Numbered from the stretch's first letter, positions 1-9,519 are shown. The stretch: DNA of 64,000 bases from Streptomyces sp. V1I1 (GCF_030817355.1 NZ_JAUSZH010000001.1:3466501-3530500); one strand, 5' to 3'. Made by a program: numbers and translations. The notes: generated from the letters alone by a model not told the origin.

Positions 1-297
1 GCGGGCAAGGGCGGGCTCCAGGTCTTCACGGACCCCGCGGACGGAGGCGTCGGCTGGGAGGACGCGCCGTACGACCCGGAGGCATTCACCATCAACATCG
101 GCGATCTGATGGCCCGCTGGACGGGCGACCGCTGGCGCTCGGGCCGTCACCGGGTGCTGCCGCCGCCGGCGGACGCACCGGCCGAGGAGCTGATCTCGCT
201 GGTGTACTTCTACGAGTGCGATCCGGGCACGGCCGTCCGGGGCGTCGATTCGCACACGTATCTGCGCGCCCAGCTCGACGCGATCACGGCCGACTGA
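1..297 (+). CDS. 2OG-Fe(II) oxygenase, C-terminal part (gene runs off the left edge)
   Basis: The reading frame is open from base 1 to the TGA at 295-297, giving 98 residues of a C-terminal half. The fragment reads GGLQVFTDP ... FTINIGDLMARWT ... SGRHRVLPP. This is the distal histidine/arginine region of isopenicillin-N-synthase-like non-heme iron dioxygenases: the H of GRHRV is a likely iron ligand, and R-x-S precedes it. The N-terminal half and the first HxD ligands lie outside the window, so the substrate cannot be assigned. Its 3' end overlaps the convergent SRPBCC gene by 14 bases. Confidence 0.8.
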   Translation, partial: AGKGGLQVFTDPADGGVGWEDAPYDPEAFTINIGDLMARWTGDRWRSGRHRVLPPPADAPAEELISLVYFYECDPGTAVRGVDSHTYLRAQLDAITAD

Positions 298-820
298 CGT
301 ACTGGTCGCGCAGCTCCTGCCAGCGCCCCGGCGTCCACTGCGCCCAGTCCGTGGCCGTCATCGGGTGCCCGTCCAGCGCGTCCGCAAGCAGCTCGAAGTG
401 GTTGTGCCAGCCCGCCAGGCGGTCAAGACGCAGCTCGTCCGTACCGCGGAACTCATTGGTGAAGCGGACCACCGTGCCGTTCGCGCTCTCGCGCGCGCCG
501 AACGGCTCCAGGTGGAAGCGGATCCGGCCGTGGACGCTGACCGTGTACTCGGCGACCCGCTCTATGTCCCATGCGGTGACCGTGCCCTGGGCGATGGTGT
601 GGCGGCCCTGCGGATCGGCGTTGAGCCAGTGCAGGATGACCGCCCCGCCGATGCGCGGTTCGAGGACGTCGGCGGCGGCGAGCCAGGTCGGCAGGCCCTC
701 CGGCGTGGCGACGGCGGCCCATACGCGGACCACCGGGTGCGGCAGCCGCAGCTCGAAGTGCAGCAGGTGTATGCCGCCGTCCCGGGTCTCGCTGGTGCCA
801 TGACGGATGACTACGGTCAT
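284..820 (-). CDS. SRPBCC / polyketide cyclase-like domain protein
   Basis: A 178-residue soluble protein. The N-terminal third (HLLHFELRLPHPVVRVWAAV ... LPTWLAAADVLEP) has the pattern of START/AHSA1-like SRPBCC folds: a first strand, then the PxxxVWxAxT helix, then a 'W' turn. The middle contains IGGAVILHW and the end carries the long C-terminal helix (HNHFELLADALDGHP). Such proteins bind hydrophobic ligands or act as stress co-factors, and no substrate is visible. It converges on the oxygenase with overlapping 3' ends and sits upstream of, but separated from, the ccs operon on the same strand. Confidence 0.7.
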   Translation of the reverse strand: MTVVIRHGTSETRDGGIHLLHFELRLPHPVVRVWAAVATPEGLPTWLAAADVLEPRIGGAVILHWLNADPQGRHTIAQGTVTAWDIERVAEYTVSVHGRIRFHLEPFGARESANGTVVRFTNEFRGTDELRLDRLAGWHNHFELLADALDGHPMTATDWAQWTPGRWQELRDQYVSRP

Positions 821-857
821 GGCACCAGCGTCGCTCCGGGGCTGCCCGCGCGCGAGC

Positions 858-1946
858 TCAGAAGCCCTTGTACGAGTGCAGGCTGTTCACAAAGATGTTC
901 ACGCCGTAGTAGTTGAAGAGGAAGCAGGCGAAGGCGACAAGACCGATGTACGCGGCCTTGCGGCCCTTCCAGCCCGCCGTCGCGCGGGCGTGCAGATACG
1001 CGGCGTAGGCGACCCAGGTGATGAAGGACCAGACCTCCTTGGCGTCCCAGCCCCAGTAGCGGCCCCAGGCGTCACCGGCCCAGATCGCACCGGCGATGAT
1101 CGTGAAGGTCCACAGCGGGAAGACCGCGGCGTTGATGCGGTACGAGAACTTGTCCAGGCTGGCCGCGGCGGGCAGCCGCTCCAGCACGGAGCGGGCGAAG
1201 GCGCCCGGATTGCCGCCGCGGGCGAGCTTGTTCTCGTACGAGTCACGGAACAGGTAGAGCAGCGTGCCGACCGCACCGAGGTAGAAGACCGCGCCGCAGA
1301 AGATCGCGGTGGAGACATGGATCCACAGCCAGTACGAGTGCAGGGCGGGGACCAGCTGGTCGCTCTCCGTGTACAGCCATGTGACGGCGACGCCCAGGTC
1401 GAGCAGGACCGTGGTGACCAGCGGCAGACCGATCCAGCGGACGGGCTTCTTCGCGAGCAGGAAGCCGATGTACGCGCCGACCGCCACCGTGGAGAAGGTG
1501 GTGGAGAACTCGTACATGTTGCCCCAAGGGGCGCGCTGCACCGCTACCGCGCGGGTGACGACCCCGGTCGCCTCGATGAGGAAGGCCAGTACGGTCAGCG
1601 AGACGGCGATCCGCCCGTACAGATCGCCCTTCACCGTGCCGCCCGCCGCGCCAGGCCCGTCCGGGACGTCCCGGCTGCCGACAGCCGAGCGGGTGACGAT
1701 CTTCGGCTTGTCCAGTACGGCGGTGCCCCCGCCCTGCTGCTTCACCTGGACCTTTACCGCGGGAGCCGCGGCGGCCGTCCCGGTGCCGGTCAGCGCGGCG
1801 GCCGTACGGCCGACCTTGCTGCGGCTGCCGAAGACCCATTCCGCGATGTGCGCGAAGAACGCCAGCGTGTAGACGGCCATCGAGGCGTAGATCAGCGAAT
1901 TGCTGAACTGAGCCAGATTTTCGTTGGTTGCGGCGGCGAGAGTCAC
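858..1946 (-). CDS. ccsB: cytochrome c biogenesis protein CcsB (ResC/CcsA type)
   Basis: A 362-residue polytopic membrane protein of the System II cytochrome c maturation complex, which carries heme across the membrane and, with ResB, attaches it to apocytochrome CxxCH motifs. The tryptophan-rich WWD heme-handling segment is clear near residues 285-305 (WGRYWGWDAKEVWSFITW), flanked by hydrophobic helices and conserved histidines (HVSTAIFCG; LHARATAGWKG). There is a soluble Ala/Pro-rich insert at about 50-100. The start ATG overlaps the resB stop by four bases, so translation is coupled. It is the last gene of the resA-ccdA-resB-ccsB operon. Confidence 0.95.
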   Translation of the reverse strand: MTLAAATNENLAQFSNSLIYASMAVYTLAFFAHIAEWVFGSRSKVGRTAAALTGTGTAAAAPAVKVQVKQQGGGTAVLDKPKIVTRSAVGSRDVPDGPGAAGGTVKGDLYGRIAVSLTVLAFLIEATGVVTRAVAVQRAPWGNMYEFSTTFSTVAVGAYIGFLLAKKPVRWIGLPLVTTVLLDLGVAVTWLYTESDQLVPALHSYWLWIHVSTAIFCGAVFYLGAVGTLLYLFRDSYENKLARGGNPGAFARSVLERLPAAASLDKFSYRINAAVFPLWTFTIIAGAIWAGDAWGRYWGWDAKEVWSFITWVAYAAYLHARATAGWKGRKAAYIGLVAFACFLFNYYGVNIFVNSLHSYKGF

Positions 1947-3655
1947 TTCTCAGCCCCTTCGGCAGGTACGTCTGAGGTATCGGGCGCCGTCGGCGCCTCG
2001 GAGTTGAGGGTTACGGCCAGGTCGGCCAGCTCTTCGGGCAGCTTCGCGGACTCGCTGCGGCCGAGCCCCGCCATTTCGACGACGGTGACGCCGTCCGCAC
2101 CCGCCACCGCCCGGACCCAGACCCGGCGGCGCTGAATGAACAGAGAGCCGACGAGACCCGCGATGGCGGCGATCGCACCGGTCAGAGCCCAGCCGTTGCC
2201 GGGCTGCTGCGAGATCTGGAAGCTGGCCCACTCCTTCACTTCCTTCTCGAAGGTGATGGAGCCCGCGCCGTCCGGCAGTGTCATCTTCTCGCCGGGCAGC
2301 AGCCGTGCCTTGAGGATCTGGCCGTGCGCGTCCTTGAACTGGGTCAGCTTGCCGGTGTCGAGCTGGTACACGTTCTGCGGCAGGCCCGCGTCGACGCCCA
2401 GGCTGCCGTGGTACCCGGTGAGCGCGAGCACCGGGAACTCGAGGCCCGGGAACTGCGAGAACATGTCGCCCTTGCCGGCGCCGCCGAACGTCGGCACGAA
2501 GAAGGCCTGGAAACCCAGCTGGTCCTTCTTGCCCTTCTTGTCGCGGTAGCCGTCCATCACCTTGATCGCGCCGGTCGAGGTGATGTTGTTGTCGATCGGC
2601 AGCAGCGGCACCGCGCCGTTGAAGACGACGTTGCCCTTGCCGTCCCGGACGGTGACGACGGGCGCGTATCCGTGCGAGAGCAGATAGATCTTGGTGCCGT
2701 CGATGACCAGGGGCTTGTTTACCTGGATGACGGACTTCTTGTCCGGGCCGCCGCCCTTGGAGTAGGTGACGTCGGCCTCGAAGGTACGCGGGGTGCCGCG
2801 CTGCGGGCCGCCCTTTTGGTACGTACCCGTGAAGGCGTCCAGCCGGAAGCTGAACGGCGCGAGTTCGTCCGTGCTGAACAGCGATCCTGACTTGAAGTCG
2901 TCGTACTGCGTGAGGGTGTTGGAGAAGCCGTCGCCCTCGACGATCAGCTTGCCGCCCTCGGACTTGAAGAGCTGGCCCGCGGCGAAGGCCACCAGCATCA
3001 CGATCAGGGCGATGTGGAAGAGGAGGTTGCCGGCCTCGCGCAGATAGCCCTTCTCGGCGGCGACCGCGTCGCCGACGGTGTGGGCGCGGAATCGGCGCTT
3101 CTTCAGCATCGTGAGCGCTGCCTCGCGCACCTGCTCGGGACCGGTGGCGGTGCGCCAGGTGGTGTACGCGGGCAGCCGGGTCAGACGGCCGGGTGCCCCC
3201 GGCGGCCGGCCGCGCAGCTGGCCGACGAACTGCCAGGAGCGCGGCACGATACAGCCGATGAGTGAGACGAACAGCAGTATGTAGATCGCCGAGAACCAGA
3301 CCGAGCTGTAGACGTCGAAGAACTGCAGCTTCTCGAAGACCGGCGTCCAGAACTCGTGGCTGTCCTTGTACGTCTGCACCTTGAGCTCGTCCACGCTGTT
3401 CTGCGGGATGAGCGAGCCGGGGATCGCGCCGAGGGAGAGCAGGAACAGCAGGATCAGCGCGACCCGCATGGAGGTCAGCTGCCGCCAGAACCAGCGGGCC
3501 CAGCCGATGACCGAGAGGGAGGGCCCGCCGATGAGCTCTTCCTTGGGGGCGGTGGAGAGCTGCGCACCGGCCGCGCCGAGGTCCTGCGCTGTGTCCTGCC
3601 CTGTGTCCTGCTTCTCGGCCTCTGCCTTGTGAGCCTCTGCCTCTGTCTTGCTCAT
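1943..3655 (-). CDS. resB: cytochrome c biogenesis protein ResB
   Basis: A 570-residue membrane protein and partner of CcsB in heme ligation. Transmembrane segments occur near residues 60-85 (MRVALILLFLLSLGAIPGS), 125-145 (SAIYILLFVSLIGCIVP), 205-230 and 490-510. A large extracytoplasmic domain lies between the third and fourth segments, the typical ResB topology. The N-terminus carries a charged, Lys/Glu/Ala/Gln-rich tail with near-repeats (DTGQDTAQD). The gene is four bases downstream of ccdA and overlaps ccsB by four bases, which indicates one transcript. Confidence 0.95.
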   Translation of the reverse strand: MSKTEAEAHKAEAEKQDTGQDTAQDLGAAGAQLSTAPKEELIGGPSLSVIGWARWFWRQLTSMRVALILLFLLSLGAIPGSLIPQNSVDELKVQTYKDSHEFWTPVFEKLQFFDVYSSVWFSAIYILLFVSLIGCIVPRSWQFVGQLRGRPPGAPGRLTRLPAYTTWRTATGPEQVREAALTMLKKRRFRAHTVGDAVAAEKGYLREAGNLLFHIALIVMLVAFAAGQLFKSEGGKLIVEGDGFSNTLTQYDDFKSGSLFSTDELAPFSFRLDAFTGTYQKGGPQRGTPRTFEADVTYSKGGGPDKKSVIQVNKPLVIDGTKIYLLSHGYAPVVTVRDGKGNVVFNGAVPLLPIDNNITSTGAIKVMDGYRDKKGKKDQLGFQAFFVPTFGGAGKGDMFSQFPGLEFPVLALTGYHGSLGVDAGLPQNVYQLDTGKLTQFKDAHGQILKARLLPGEKMTLPDGAGSITFEKEVKEWASFQISQQPGNGWALTGAIAAIAGLVGSLFIQRRRVWVRAVAGADGVTVVEMAGLGRSESAKLPEELADLAVTLNSEAPTAPDTSDVPAEGAEK

Positions 3656-3659
3656 CGAA

Positions 3660-4397
3660 CTAGATCCCCACCGTGAAGCCGTTGGACCAGACCTGCATCT
3701 CCTGCACGAGGCTGTCCCATACCCCGGTCAGCAGCAGTAGACCGGTTGCGATCATCATGATGCCGCCTGTCCGCATCACCCAGGCGTAGTGGCGCTTGAT
3801 CCAGCCGAACGCGCCGAGCGCCTTGCGGAAGGCCACCGCCGCGAGCACGAAGGGCAGTCCGAGACCGACGCAGTACGCGACGGTCAGTATGGCCCCCCGG
3901 CCCGCGCTCGCCTGCTCGGCGGCGAGGGCATTCACGGACGCGAGCGTCGGTCCGATGCACGGCGTCCAGCCGACGCCGAACAGCGCGCCGAGCAGCGGCG
4001 CGCCCACAAGCCCGGTCACCGGACGCTTGTGGAGGCGGAATTCACGCTGGGTGAGCCAGGGCATCAGCCCCATGAAGAACACGCCCAGCAGGATCATCAG
4101 GGCCCCGAGGACCTTGGTGAGGATCTCCTTCTGCCCCTGCAGGGTCGAGCCGAAGTAGCCGAAGAACGCGCCGCCGGAGACGAAGACGGCGGTGAAGCCG
4201 AGTACGAAGAGGGAGGCTCCCGCGACCATCCGGCCGCGCTTGGCCTCGGCCAGGTCAGTGCCGCTGACTCCGGTGACGTACGAGAGATAGCCGGGCACGA
4301 GCGGCAGCACACAGGGCGAGAAGAAGGAAACCAGGCCGCCCAGTACGGCGATGGGCAGTGCGAGGATCAGCGCCCCGTCGAAGACCGTCTCGTTCAC
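3660..4397 (-). CDS. ccdA: thiol:disulfide interchange membrane protein CcdA
   Basis: A 245-residue protein with six predicted membrane helices. It moves reducing equivalents from cytoplasmic thioredoxin to extracytoplasmic ResA. The family signatures are present: FFSPCVLPLVPGYLSYV (first redox cysteine, about residue 29) and GWTPCIGPTLASV (second redox cysteine, about residue 147). The internal GTG at 4394 is an alternative start, but the ATG at 4397 matches the family length. It sits 24 bases downstream of the ResA-like gene and four bases upstream of resB. Confidence 0.95.
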   Translation of the reverse strand: MNETVFDGALILALPIAVLGGLVSFFSPCVLPLVPGYLSYVTGVSGTDLAEAKRGRMVAGASLFVLGFTAVFVSGGAFFGYFGSTLQGQKEILTKVLGALMILLGVFFMGLMPWLTQREFRLHKRPVTGLVGAPLLGALFGVGWTPCIGPTLASVNALAAEQASAGRGAILTVAYCVGLGLPFVLAAVAFRKALGAFGWIKRHYAWVMRTGGIMMIATGLLLLTGVWDSLVQEMQVWSNGFTVGI

Positions 4398-4421
4398 CGG
4401 TATTCACCAACGTCCACAGGA

Positions 4422-5027
4422 TCACTTCTCCGCGATCAACGGATCGATGATCTTGTGGAGTTCTTCGTCGTCGAGCGCCTTCAGCGAGCGGGCCGCGATC
4501 TTCCCCTCGCGGTCGAGCACGATCGTGGAGGGAATGGACTGCGGATTGAGGCTGCCCTTGGGGAAGCCATTGACGATCAGCTTGCCCATCGGGTCGTACA
4601 GGCTGGGATAGCTGATTTTGTAGTCCGTCTCGAAGGCGATCGCCGGGCCCTTGTTGGCGTCGCGGGTATTGATCCCGACGAACTCCACGCCCTTGGCCTT
4701 GGTCTCCTCGGCGACCTTGGCGAAATGCGGGGCCTCGGCGCGGCAGGGCGGGCACCAGGAGCCCCAGACGTTCATCACGACGACCTTGCCCTTGAGGTCG
4801 GCGACGTCGAGCGGTTTGCCTTCGAGGGTCTCGCCGGAGAGCTTGTTGGGGGCCGTGCGCTTCCCCTTCGCGGCGGTGGAGATACCGCCGGTGTCGGTGA
4901 CGAAGTTGGTGTCACCGCCACCGCCGGACTTCGCGCCGCCCCCGCCGTCGCAGGCCGACAGGGTGAGCGCGCCGACGGCGACCAGGCCGGTCAGCAGGGC
5001 AGCGCGGGGGGCACGGCTAAGGCTCAT
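4422..5027 (-). CDS. resA: ResA/TlpA-like thiol-disulfide oxidoreductase lipoprotein
   Basis: A 201-residue exported thioredoxin-like protein that reduces apocytochrome cysteines before heme attachment. The N-terminus is a lipoprotein signal (LTGLVAVGALTLSAC, lipobox cysteine near residue 26), followed by a Gly-rich linker. The thioredoxin domain carries the active site WCPPC at about residue 91 (NVWGSWCPPCRAEAP) and the cis-proline region IPSTIVLDREG. It is the first gene of the cytochrome c maturation operon, transcribed right to left. Electrons would come from the neighbouring CcdA. Confidence 0.93.
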   Translation of the reverse strand: MSLSRAPRAALLTGLVAVGALTLSACDGGGGAKSGGGGDTNFVTDTGGISTAAKGKRTAPNKLSGETLEGKPLDVADLKGKVVVMNVWGSWCPPCRAEAPHFAKVAEETKAKGVEFVGINTRDANKGPAIAFETDYKISYPSLYDPMGKLIVNGFPKGSLNPQSIPSTIVLDREGKIAARSLKALDDEELHKIIDPLIAEK

Positions 5028-5088
5028 GTGAAAAGTTTCGCATGGCCGATACGGGGATCTTTCCGCGCCCCCCTGGGTGCCCGTAAGG

Positions 5089-5186
5089 CCCGATGTCAGG
5101 CCGTCTTAAGGAACCCGTTGCAGGCGACCTCAAGGAACCCGATGCAGGCCGCCCTGAGGAGCCCGTTGTCAGGCGGCCTTGAGGAA
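5089..5186. repeat. four degenerate 24-25 bp tandem repeats spanning a stop codon
   Basis: Four units start at 5089, 5114, 5138 and 5162, each with the pattern CCCGwTG(T)CAGGC-N4-5-TwAGGA. On the minus strand the first unit encodes the last residues FLKAA and TGA of the deacetylase gene. The next three are diverged copies of that coding 3' end lying beyond the stop. Confidence 0.85.
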
Positions 5187-6416
5187 AGTGTTCCAGCCGC
5201 CCGCCGGGAACTGGCCGACCTCGAGCGTACGGAGCTTGGCGAGCACCTGCGGATCCTGGACGTCGAGCCAGTCGCAGAACTGCCGGAAGGAGACGAGCCG
5301 TACGTCCTTCTTGCCGGCCATGCCCTTGAGGGCTTCCTCGACGGCGTCCATGTAGATGCCGCCGTTCCACCGCTCGAAGTGGTTGCCTATGTAGAAGGGC
5401 GCGCGATTGGACTCGTAGGCGCGATTGAATCCGGCGAGGTACGCCTCGGTGGCCTGCTTCTTCCAGCCGGGATAACGCTCGGGCACGCCCTGGGTCGAAT
5501 TCTGCGACTGATTGGCGAGCATGTTGTAGTCCATCGAGAGGACTTCGAAGGAACGCCCGGGGAACGGCACCTGCTGCAGCGGCAGATCCCACAGGCCCTG
5601 GCGCTTCTCCGGCCACTTCTGGCGGCCGCCGGGCGAGCTCGCGTCGTAGCGCCAGCCGAGCTTCTTCGCGGTGGGCAGCAGCTTGTCCTGGCCGAGCAGG
5701 CAGGGGGTGCGGGCGCCGACGAGTTCCTTGCGGTAGTCGAAGGGCAGCGGATCGATGTCCTGCCAGCCGCTGTTCGTACGCCACTGCGTGACGAAGGACA
5801 CAGCCTGGTCTATCTCGTTCCGCCAGTCCGCGGGTGTCCAGTTGCCGACCGATCCGGAGCCGGCGCAGAAATGCCCGTTGAAGTGCGTGCCTATCTCGTG
5901 GCCGTCGAGCCATGCCTGGCGTACGTACTTCAGCGTCTCCTTGATGTGACCGTCCGTGAGATAACCGATGTCGGACGCGCCGATGCCATTGTTCGGCGGG
6001 CGGTAGAGCGTCTTCTTGGACTCGGGGAGCAGATAGACCCCGGAGAGAAAGAAGGTCATCGCCGCGTCGTGGTTCTTGGCGAGTTCGAGGAAGCGCGGGA
6101 AGAGGCCATTGCCGACCTCGCCCGCGCCGTCCCAGGAAAAGATCACGAATTGCGGCGGCGTCTGACCCGGCTCGAGGGGCACGGGCCTGTCCGGCTGGTT
6201 GGGCTGCTTTCCGGTGTCGGACGTGGAGCCGTCGCCTATGAGCCGGCCCTCGCTCTTGGAGGGGGAGGGATTGCCGCCGTTACCCTCGTCGGCACCCCCG
6301 TCATGGCCGGTCTGCCCTGCTCTGTCTTGTTCAGCCAGGCCGCAGCCCGCGATTCCGATCGCGGCTGCGGCCCCAAGTCCCGCCCCGAGCAAGCCCCTTC
6401 GGCTGATGTCGTGCAT
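5169..6416 (-). CDS. polysaccharide deacetylase-like lipoprotein (divergent NodB homology domain)
   Basis: About 415 residues. The N-terminus MHDISRRGLLGAGLG ... IGIAGC combines a twin-arginine motif with a lipobox, so the protein is probably Tat-exported and lipidated. The start at 6416 puts SRRGLL in the usual place and has GGGGAC upstream; the upstream ATG at 6455 adds 13 residues. After a Gly/Ser/Pro linker the catalytic domain shows FSWDGAGEV (metal-site Asp motif), MTFFLSGVYLLP, and HEIGTHFNGHFC (the HxxxH zinc-binding motif). The TFDDG motif is altered to SWDGA, so activity is uncertain. It is probably a cell-wall carbohydrate esterase. Its 3' end runs into tandem repeats. Confidence 0.8.
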   Translation of the reverse strand: MHDISRRGLLGAGLGAAAAIGIAGCGLAEQDRAGQTGHDGGADEGNGGNPSPSKSEGRLIGDGSTSDTGKQPNQPDRPVPLEPGQTPPQFVIFSWDGAGEVGNGLFPRFLELAKNHDAAMTFFLSGVYLLPESKKTLYRPPNNGIGASDIGYLTDGHIKETLKYVRQAWLDGHEIGTHFNGHFCAGSGSVGNWTPADWRNEIDQAVSFVTQWRTNSGWQDIDPLPFDYRKELVGARTPCLLGQDKLLPTAKKLGWRYDASSPGGRQKWPEKRQGLWDLPLQQVPFPGRSFEVLSMDYNMLANQSQNSTQGVPERYPGWKKQATEAYLAGFNRAYESNRAPFYIGNHFERWNGGIYMDAVEEALKGMAGKKDVRLVSFRQFCDWLDVQDPQVLAKLRTLEVGQFPAGGWNTFLKAA

Positions 6417-6544
6417 ATCGTCCCCATCCGCGCTCTCCTGGTCGGGAGAGCCCATCCAAACCGCTACCGGTTTAGATGCCGTACGGAAGACGGGGGTTCC
6501 GGGGACTAGCGCCTATTTTCGAAAGGACTCAAGAGAAACTGCCC

Positions 6545-6582
6545 GGCCGACTATGCGGCGCCAACTACGCGGCCAACTACGC
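6545..6582. repeat. three 12-14 bp tandem repeats containing a stop codon
   Basis: Units at 6545-6556, 6557-6570 and 6571-6582 share GGC(GC)CAACTACGC. The CTA inside the last unit is the TAG stop of the histidine phosphatase gene on the minus strand, so the copies extend from the coding end into the 3' flank. Confidence 0.8.
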
Positions 6583-7305
6583 GCCGAATGCTTTGGCCTT
6601 GCCCTTCACGGGTTTTGCACCTGCGAGAAGATGCGCCGGAACAAGATCTCGCGCGGGCTCGGAGTAGCCGACGGAGACAATCCGGTCGCCCTGATACGTG
6701 AACGTGGTCAGCGACGCGAGCGTGCACTGCCGGCGGCGCGGGTCGTGCCACAGCCGGCGCCGCTCTACGAAGCTCCGCACGATCCAGATCGGCAGCTGGT
6801 GGCTGACGCAGACCGCCTCGTGCCCGCGGGCGGCGTCCCGCGCGGCGCCCAGCGCGCCCATCATCCGTACGACCTGATCGACGTACGGCTCCCCCCAGGA
6901 CGGGCGGAACGGATTGGTCAGATGCTTCCAGTTGGCCGGATTGCGCAGCGCGCCGTCGCCCACCCCGAAGGTCTTGCCCTCGAAGACATTGGCCGCCTCG
7001 ATCAGCCGCTCGTCGGTGTCGAGGGTGAGGCTGTGGCTCTTGGCGACGGGGGCCGCGGTCTCCTGGGCGCGCTCCAGCGGGGAGGCGACGACATGGGTGA
7101 TGTCGCGGTCCGCGAGATGCTCGGCGACCCGGTCGGCCATCTGGCGGCCGAGTTCGGAGAGGTGGTAGCCGGCCCGGCGGCCGTAGAGGACGCCGTCGGG
7201 GTTCTCGACCTCGCCGTGCCGCACCAGATGGACGACGGTGATCTCGCTGTCCCGGCTGCCCTCGCCGTTCGTACCGCTCTCGCCGTTCAGGGTGTTCTCG
7301 CTCAT
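6577..7305 (-). CDS. histidine phosphatase family (phosphoglycerate-mutase-like) protein
   Basis: A 242-residue soluble protein. The phosphohistidine motif is HLVRHGE (about residues 26-32), followed by [24 protein letters not shown]. The second catalytic histidine lies in [10 protein letters not shown] (about residue 168), with [13 protein letters not shown] between them. These are the hallmarks of the RHG branch-1 phosphatases. The substrate is unknown. Its start overlaps the hemL stop by four bases, so it is translationally coupled to hemL and may act on a small phosphorylated metabolite. Confidence 0.9.
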   Translation of the reverse strand: MSENTLNGESGTNGEGSRDSEITVVHLVRHGEVENPDGVLYGRRAGYHLSELGRQMADRVAEHLADRDITHVVASPLERAQETAAPVAKSHSLTLDTDERLIEAANVFEGKTFGVGDGALRNPANWKHLTNPFRPSWGEPYVDQVVRMMGALGAARDAARGHEAVCVSHQLPIWIVRSFVERRRLWHDPRRRQCTLASLTTFTYQGDRIVSVGYSEPARDLVPAHLLAGAKPVKGKAKAFGA

Positions 7306-8618
7306 GCCGAGGCCTCCGTCGCCTCGGCGGCGGCCCGCGCGGCGGCCGGCAGCGCGGCCGCGATCCGCTCGATCGCCCGCTCGTCGTGGGCCGTGGAGAC
7401 GAACCAGGACTCGAAGGCTGACGGCGGGAGATAGACGCCCCGGGAGAGCATCGCGTGGAAGAAGGCGGTGAAGCGGAAGGACTGCTGCCGCTTTGCGTCC
7501 TCGTAGTTCCTGACCTCGGCGCCGGTGAAGAAGACCGAGAACATGTTGCTCGCCGTCTGCAGCCGGTGGGCCACGCCCTCCTTGCCGAGCGCGTCCGTCA
7601 CCAGAGCCTGGATCTCGGCCGAGACCGCGTTGACCCTCTCGTACGCGGCGTCGTCGAGCAGCCGCAGCTGCGCGAGCCCGGCGGCGGTGGCGACCGGGTT
7701 ACCGGAGAGGGTGCCCGCCTGGTAGACGGGCCCGCTGGGTGCGAGGTGCGCCATGATGTCCGCGCGGCCGCCGAAGGCCGCGGCGGGGAAGCCGCCGCCC
7801 ATCACCTTGCCGAAGGTCATCAGGTCGGGCGCGACGCCGTCGACGCCGTACCAGCCGGCCTTCGACGTACGGAAGCCGGTCATGACCTCGTCGGAGATGT
7901 ACAGCGCGCCGTTCTTCTCGCAGGCCGACTTGAGCCCCTCGTTGAAGCCCGGCCGCGGCGGCACGACGCCCATGTTGCCCGGCGACGCCTCGGTGATCAC
8001 ACAGGCGATCTCACCCGGGTGCGCGTGGAAGGCCTCGTGCACCGCTTCCAGATCGTTGTACGGCAGGACGATCGTGTCTCCGGCCTGCGCGCCCGTGACC
8101 CCCGGGGTGTCCGGCAGCCCGAAAGTCGCCACTCCCGAGCCGGCCGCGGCGAGCAGCGCGTCGACATGACCGTGGTAGCAGCCGGCGAACTTCACGACCT
8201 TGGCCCGGCCGGTGAAGCCGCGGGCGAGCCGGATCGCGGACATCGTCGCTTCCGTACCGCTGGAAACCAGCCGTACCTGCTCGACGGGCTCGATCCGGGC
8301 CACGATTTCCTCGGCGAGTACGACCTCGCCCTCGCCGGGTGTGCCGAAGGAGGTGCCGCGGGCGACCGCGGCCTGCACCGCCTCGATGACGGCCGGGTGC
8401 GAGTGGCCGAGGATCATCGGCCCCCACGAGCAGACGAGGTCGACATATTCGCGGCCGTCGGCGTCGGTGAGGTACGGGCCGGTACCGGACACCATGAACC
8501 GGGGCGTACCGCCCACGGCTCGGAAGGCACGGACGGGAGAGTTCACGCCGCCGGGCGTCACAAGGGACGCGCGGTCGAACAGCGTCTGCGAAACTGGGGC
8601 TTCGTATGAATACGCCAC
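7302..8618 (-). CDS. hemL: glutamate-1-semialdehyde 2,1-aminomutase
   Basis: A 438-residue PLP enzyme that converts glutamate-1-semialdehyde to 5-aminolevulinate in the C5 heme pathway. The class III aminotransferase signature is complete: [53 protein letters not shown], and the PLP lysine in [13 protein letters not shown] (about residue 274). The start is GTG with AGGAC four bases upstream. The glutamyl-tRNA reductase that supplies its substrate (hemA) is 42 kb away in this window. It overlaps the downstream phosphatase by four bases. Confidence 0.97.
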   Translation of the reverse strand: MAYSYEAPVSQTLFDRASLVTPGGVNSPVRAFRAVGGTPRFMVSGTGPYLTDADGREYVDLVCSWGPMILGHSHPAVIEAVQAAVARGTSFGTPGEGEVVLAEEIVARIEPVEQVRLVSSGTEATMSAIRLARGFTGRAKVVKFAGCYHGHVDALLAAAGSGVATFGLPDTPGVTGAQAGDTIVLPYNDLEAVHEAFHAHPGEIACVITEASPGNMGVVPPRPGFNEGLKSACEKNGALYISDEVMTGFRTSKAGWYGVDGVAPDLMTFGKVMGGGFPAAAFGGRADIMAHLAPSGPVYQAGTLSGNPVATAAGLAQLRLLDDAAYERVNAVSAEIQALVTDALGKEGVAHRLQTASNMFSVFFTGAEVRNYEDAKRQQSFRFTAFFHAMLSRGVYLPPSAFESWFVSTAHDERAIERIAAALPAAARAAAEATEASA

Positions 8619-8748
8619 TTTGGTCCTGATCTGCGATTCGGATGTGCGGGGTGCCGGGACGGAGGATCTCGGCCACCGGTGAGCAGGGAGCGCGGTCTCC
8701 TCGTATTACGAAAGGGCGTCACCCCTCTCGCGTCTGCGAAACTGGGGC
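8582..8748. repeat. 19-bp direct repeat flanking the hemL 5' region
   Basis: GCGTCTGCGAAACTGGGGC occurs exactly at 8582-8600 (inside hemL codons 7-12) and again at 8730-8748 upstream of hemL, 148 bases apart. The rest of 8619-9014 holds no convincing gene apart from the alternative 5' extension of the hypothetical protein at 9015. Confidence 0.8.
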
Positions 8749-9014
8749 GACATAGGGAAAGCTCACGGAATCCATGGTGTCAGAGGCCCCGACGTTCTTG
8801 GCGAGTGGTGTTTCACAGCACGTTCGTGGGGGAGGTCACTGTCACGATGATCGGGTTGCGCGGCGGGGGCTGCGAGTGGTCGGGTGGAGATATGCATCGC
8901 GGTGGCGGACTGGGCGAGGGGACCGACGACCTGGGTCCTGAGCCTGCCCGGCGTGGAAAGCACCGGCGAGGCGACGCGGGCGCGGACGAGCCCTTGGGAA
9001 GCAGGAGCGGCCGA

Positions 9015-9452
9015 GTGGGGGTGACCTACAAATATTTCGGCGCGCCTGACGGAGCCACGGCCGCACGGGTGCCGATTTCGATGCGCCCGGAGGAATTGGG
9101 CGGCGACGAGCTCGGCATGGGCGGGATGTTCGCCAAGATCAAGCCGGAGACCATAGCCGCGATGGTGCTGACCGGCATCCAGGGCATGCCGCTGAACAAG
9201 GTGCCGCCGCTGGAGCTGGTGGTGCTCCACCCCGACTATGCGGTGGTCAAGCTTCCGATGACGGTGGTCGACCCGCTGCGCGGCATTGGCGAGGAGTCCG
9301 TGGGCGCGGCGGCGTTCATCTGGTCGACGGTCCCGGACCGGGGCGGGCCGCGGGACGCCTTCAACGTCTACCAGCTGCTGCACGAATGGCAGGACTTCTC
9401 GGTCCGACTGCATGAGGCGGGGCACCAGCCGTACTGCCTGGTCTGGCCCTGA
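9015..9452 (+). CDS. conserved actinobacterial hypothetical protein
   Basis: A 145-residue soluble protein without signal or membrane segment, beginning VGVTYKYFGAPDG and ending HQPYCLVWP. The GTG at 9015 was chosen because AGGAG sits seven bases before it. An in-frame ATG at 8847, also with a GGAGG upstream, would add 56 low-complexity residues. I recognise no catalytic motif; the middle has IWSTVPDRGG and the end has an aromatic-rich helix. It is divergent from hemL and followed by a hairpin terminator at 9473. No function is assigned. Confidence 0.7.
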   Translation: MGVTYKYFGAPDGATAARVPISMRPEELGGDELGMGGMFAKIKPETIAAMVLTGIQGMPLNKVPPLELVVLHPDYAVVKLPMTVVDPLRGIGEESVGAAAFIWSTVPDRGGPRDAFNVYQLLHEWQDFSVRLHEAGHQPYCLVWP

Positions 9453-9472
9453 CCTGGGGTTTCGTGGCGTGT

Positions 9473-9496
9473 GGGCGGGGTTTTCGAGCCCCGCCC
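9473..9496 (+). terminator. hairpin terminator
   Basis: GGGCGGGG and CCCCGCCC arms (8 bp) around TTTTCGAG, 20 bases after the stop of the 145-residue protein and before the integrase fragment. Confidence 0.7.
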
Positions 9497-9519
9497 TCGT
9501 CATGCGCCAGGAGGGGCCG

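Noticed and set aside
3789..6509. 906-residue frame antisense to ccdA, resA and the deacetylase gene
   Set aside because: High-G+C third positions leave long antisense frames open. It has no ribosome site or domain, and the genes on the other strand are certain.
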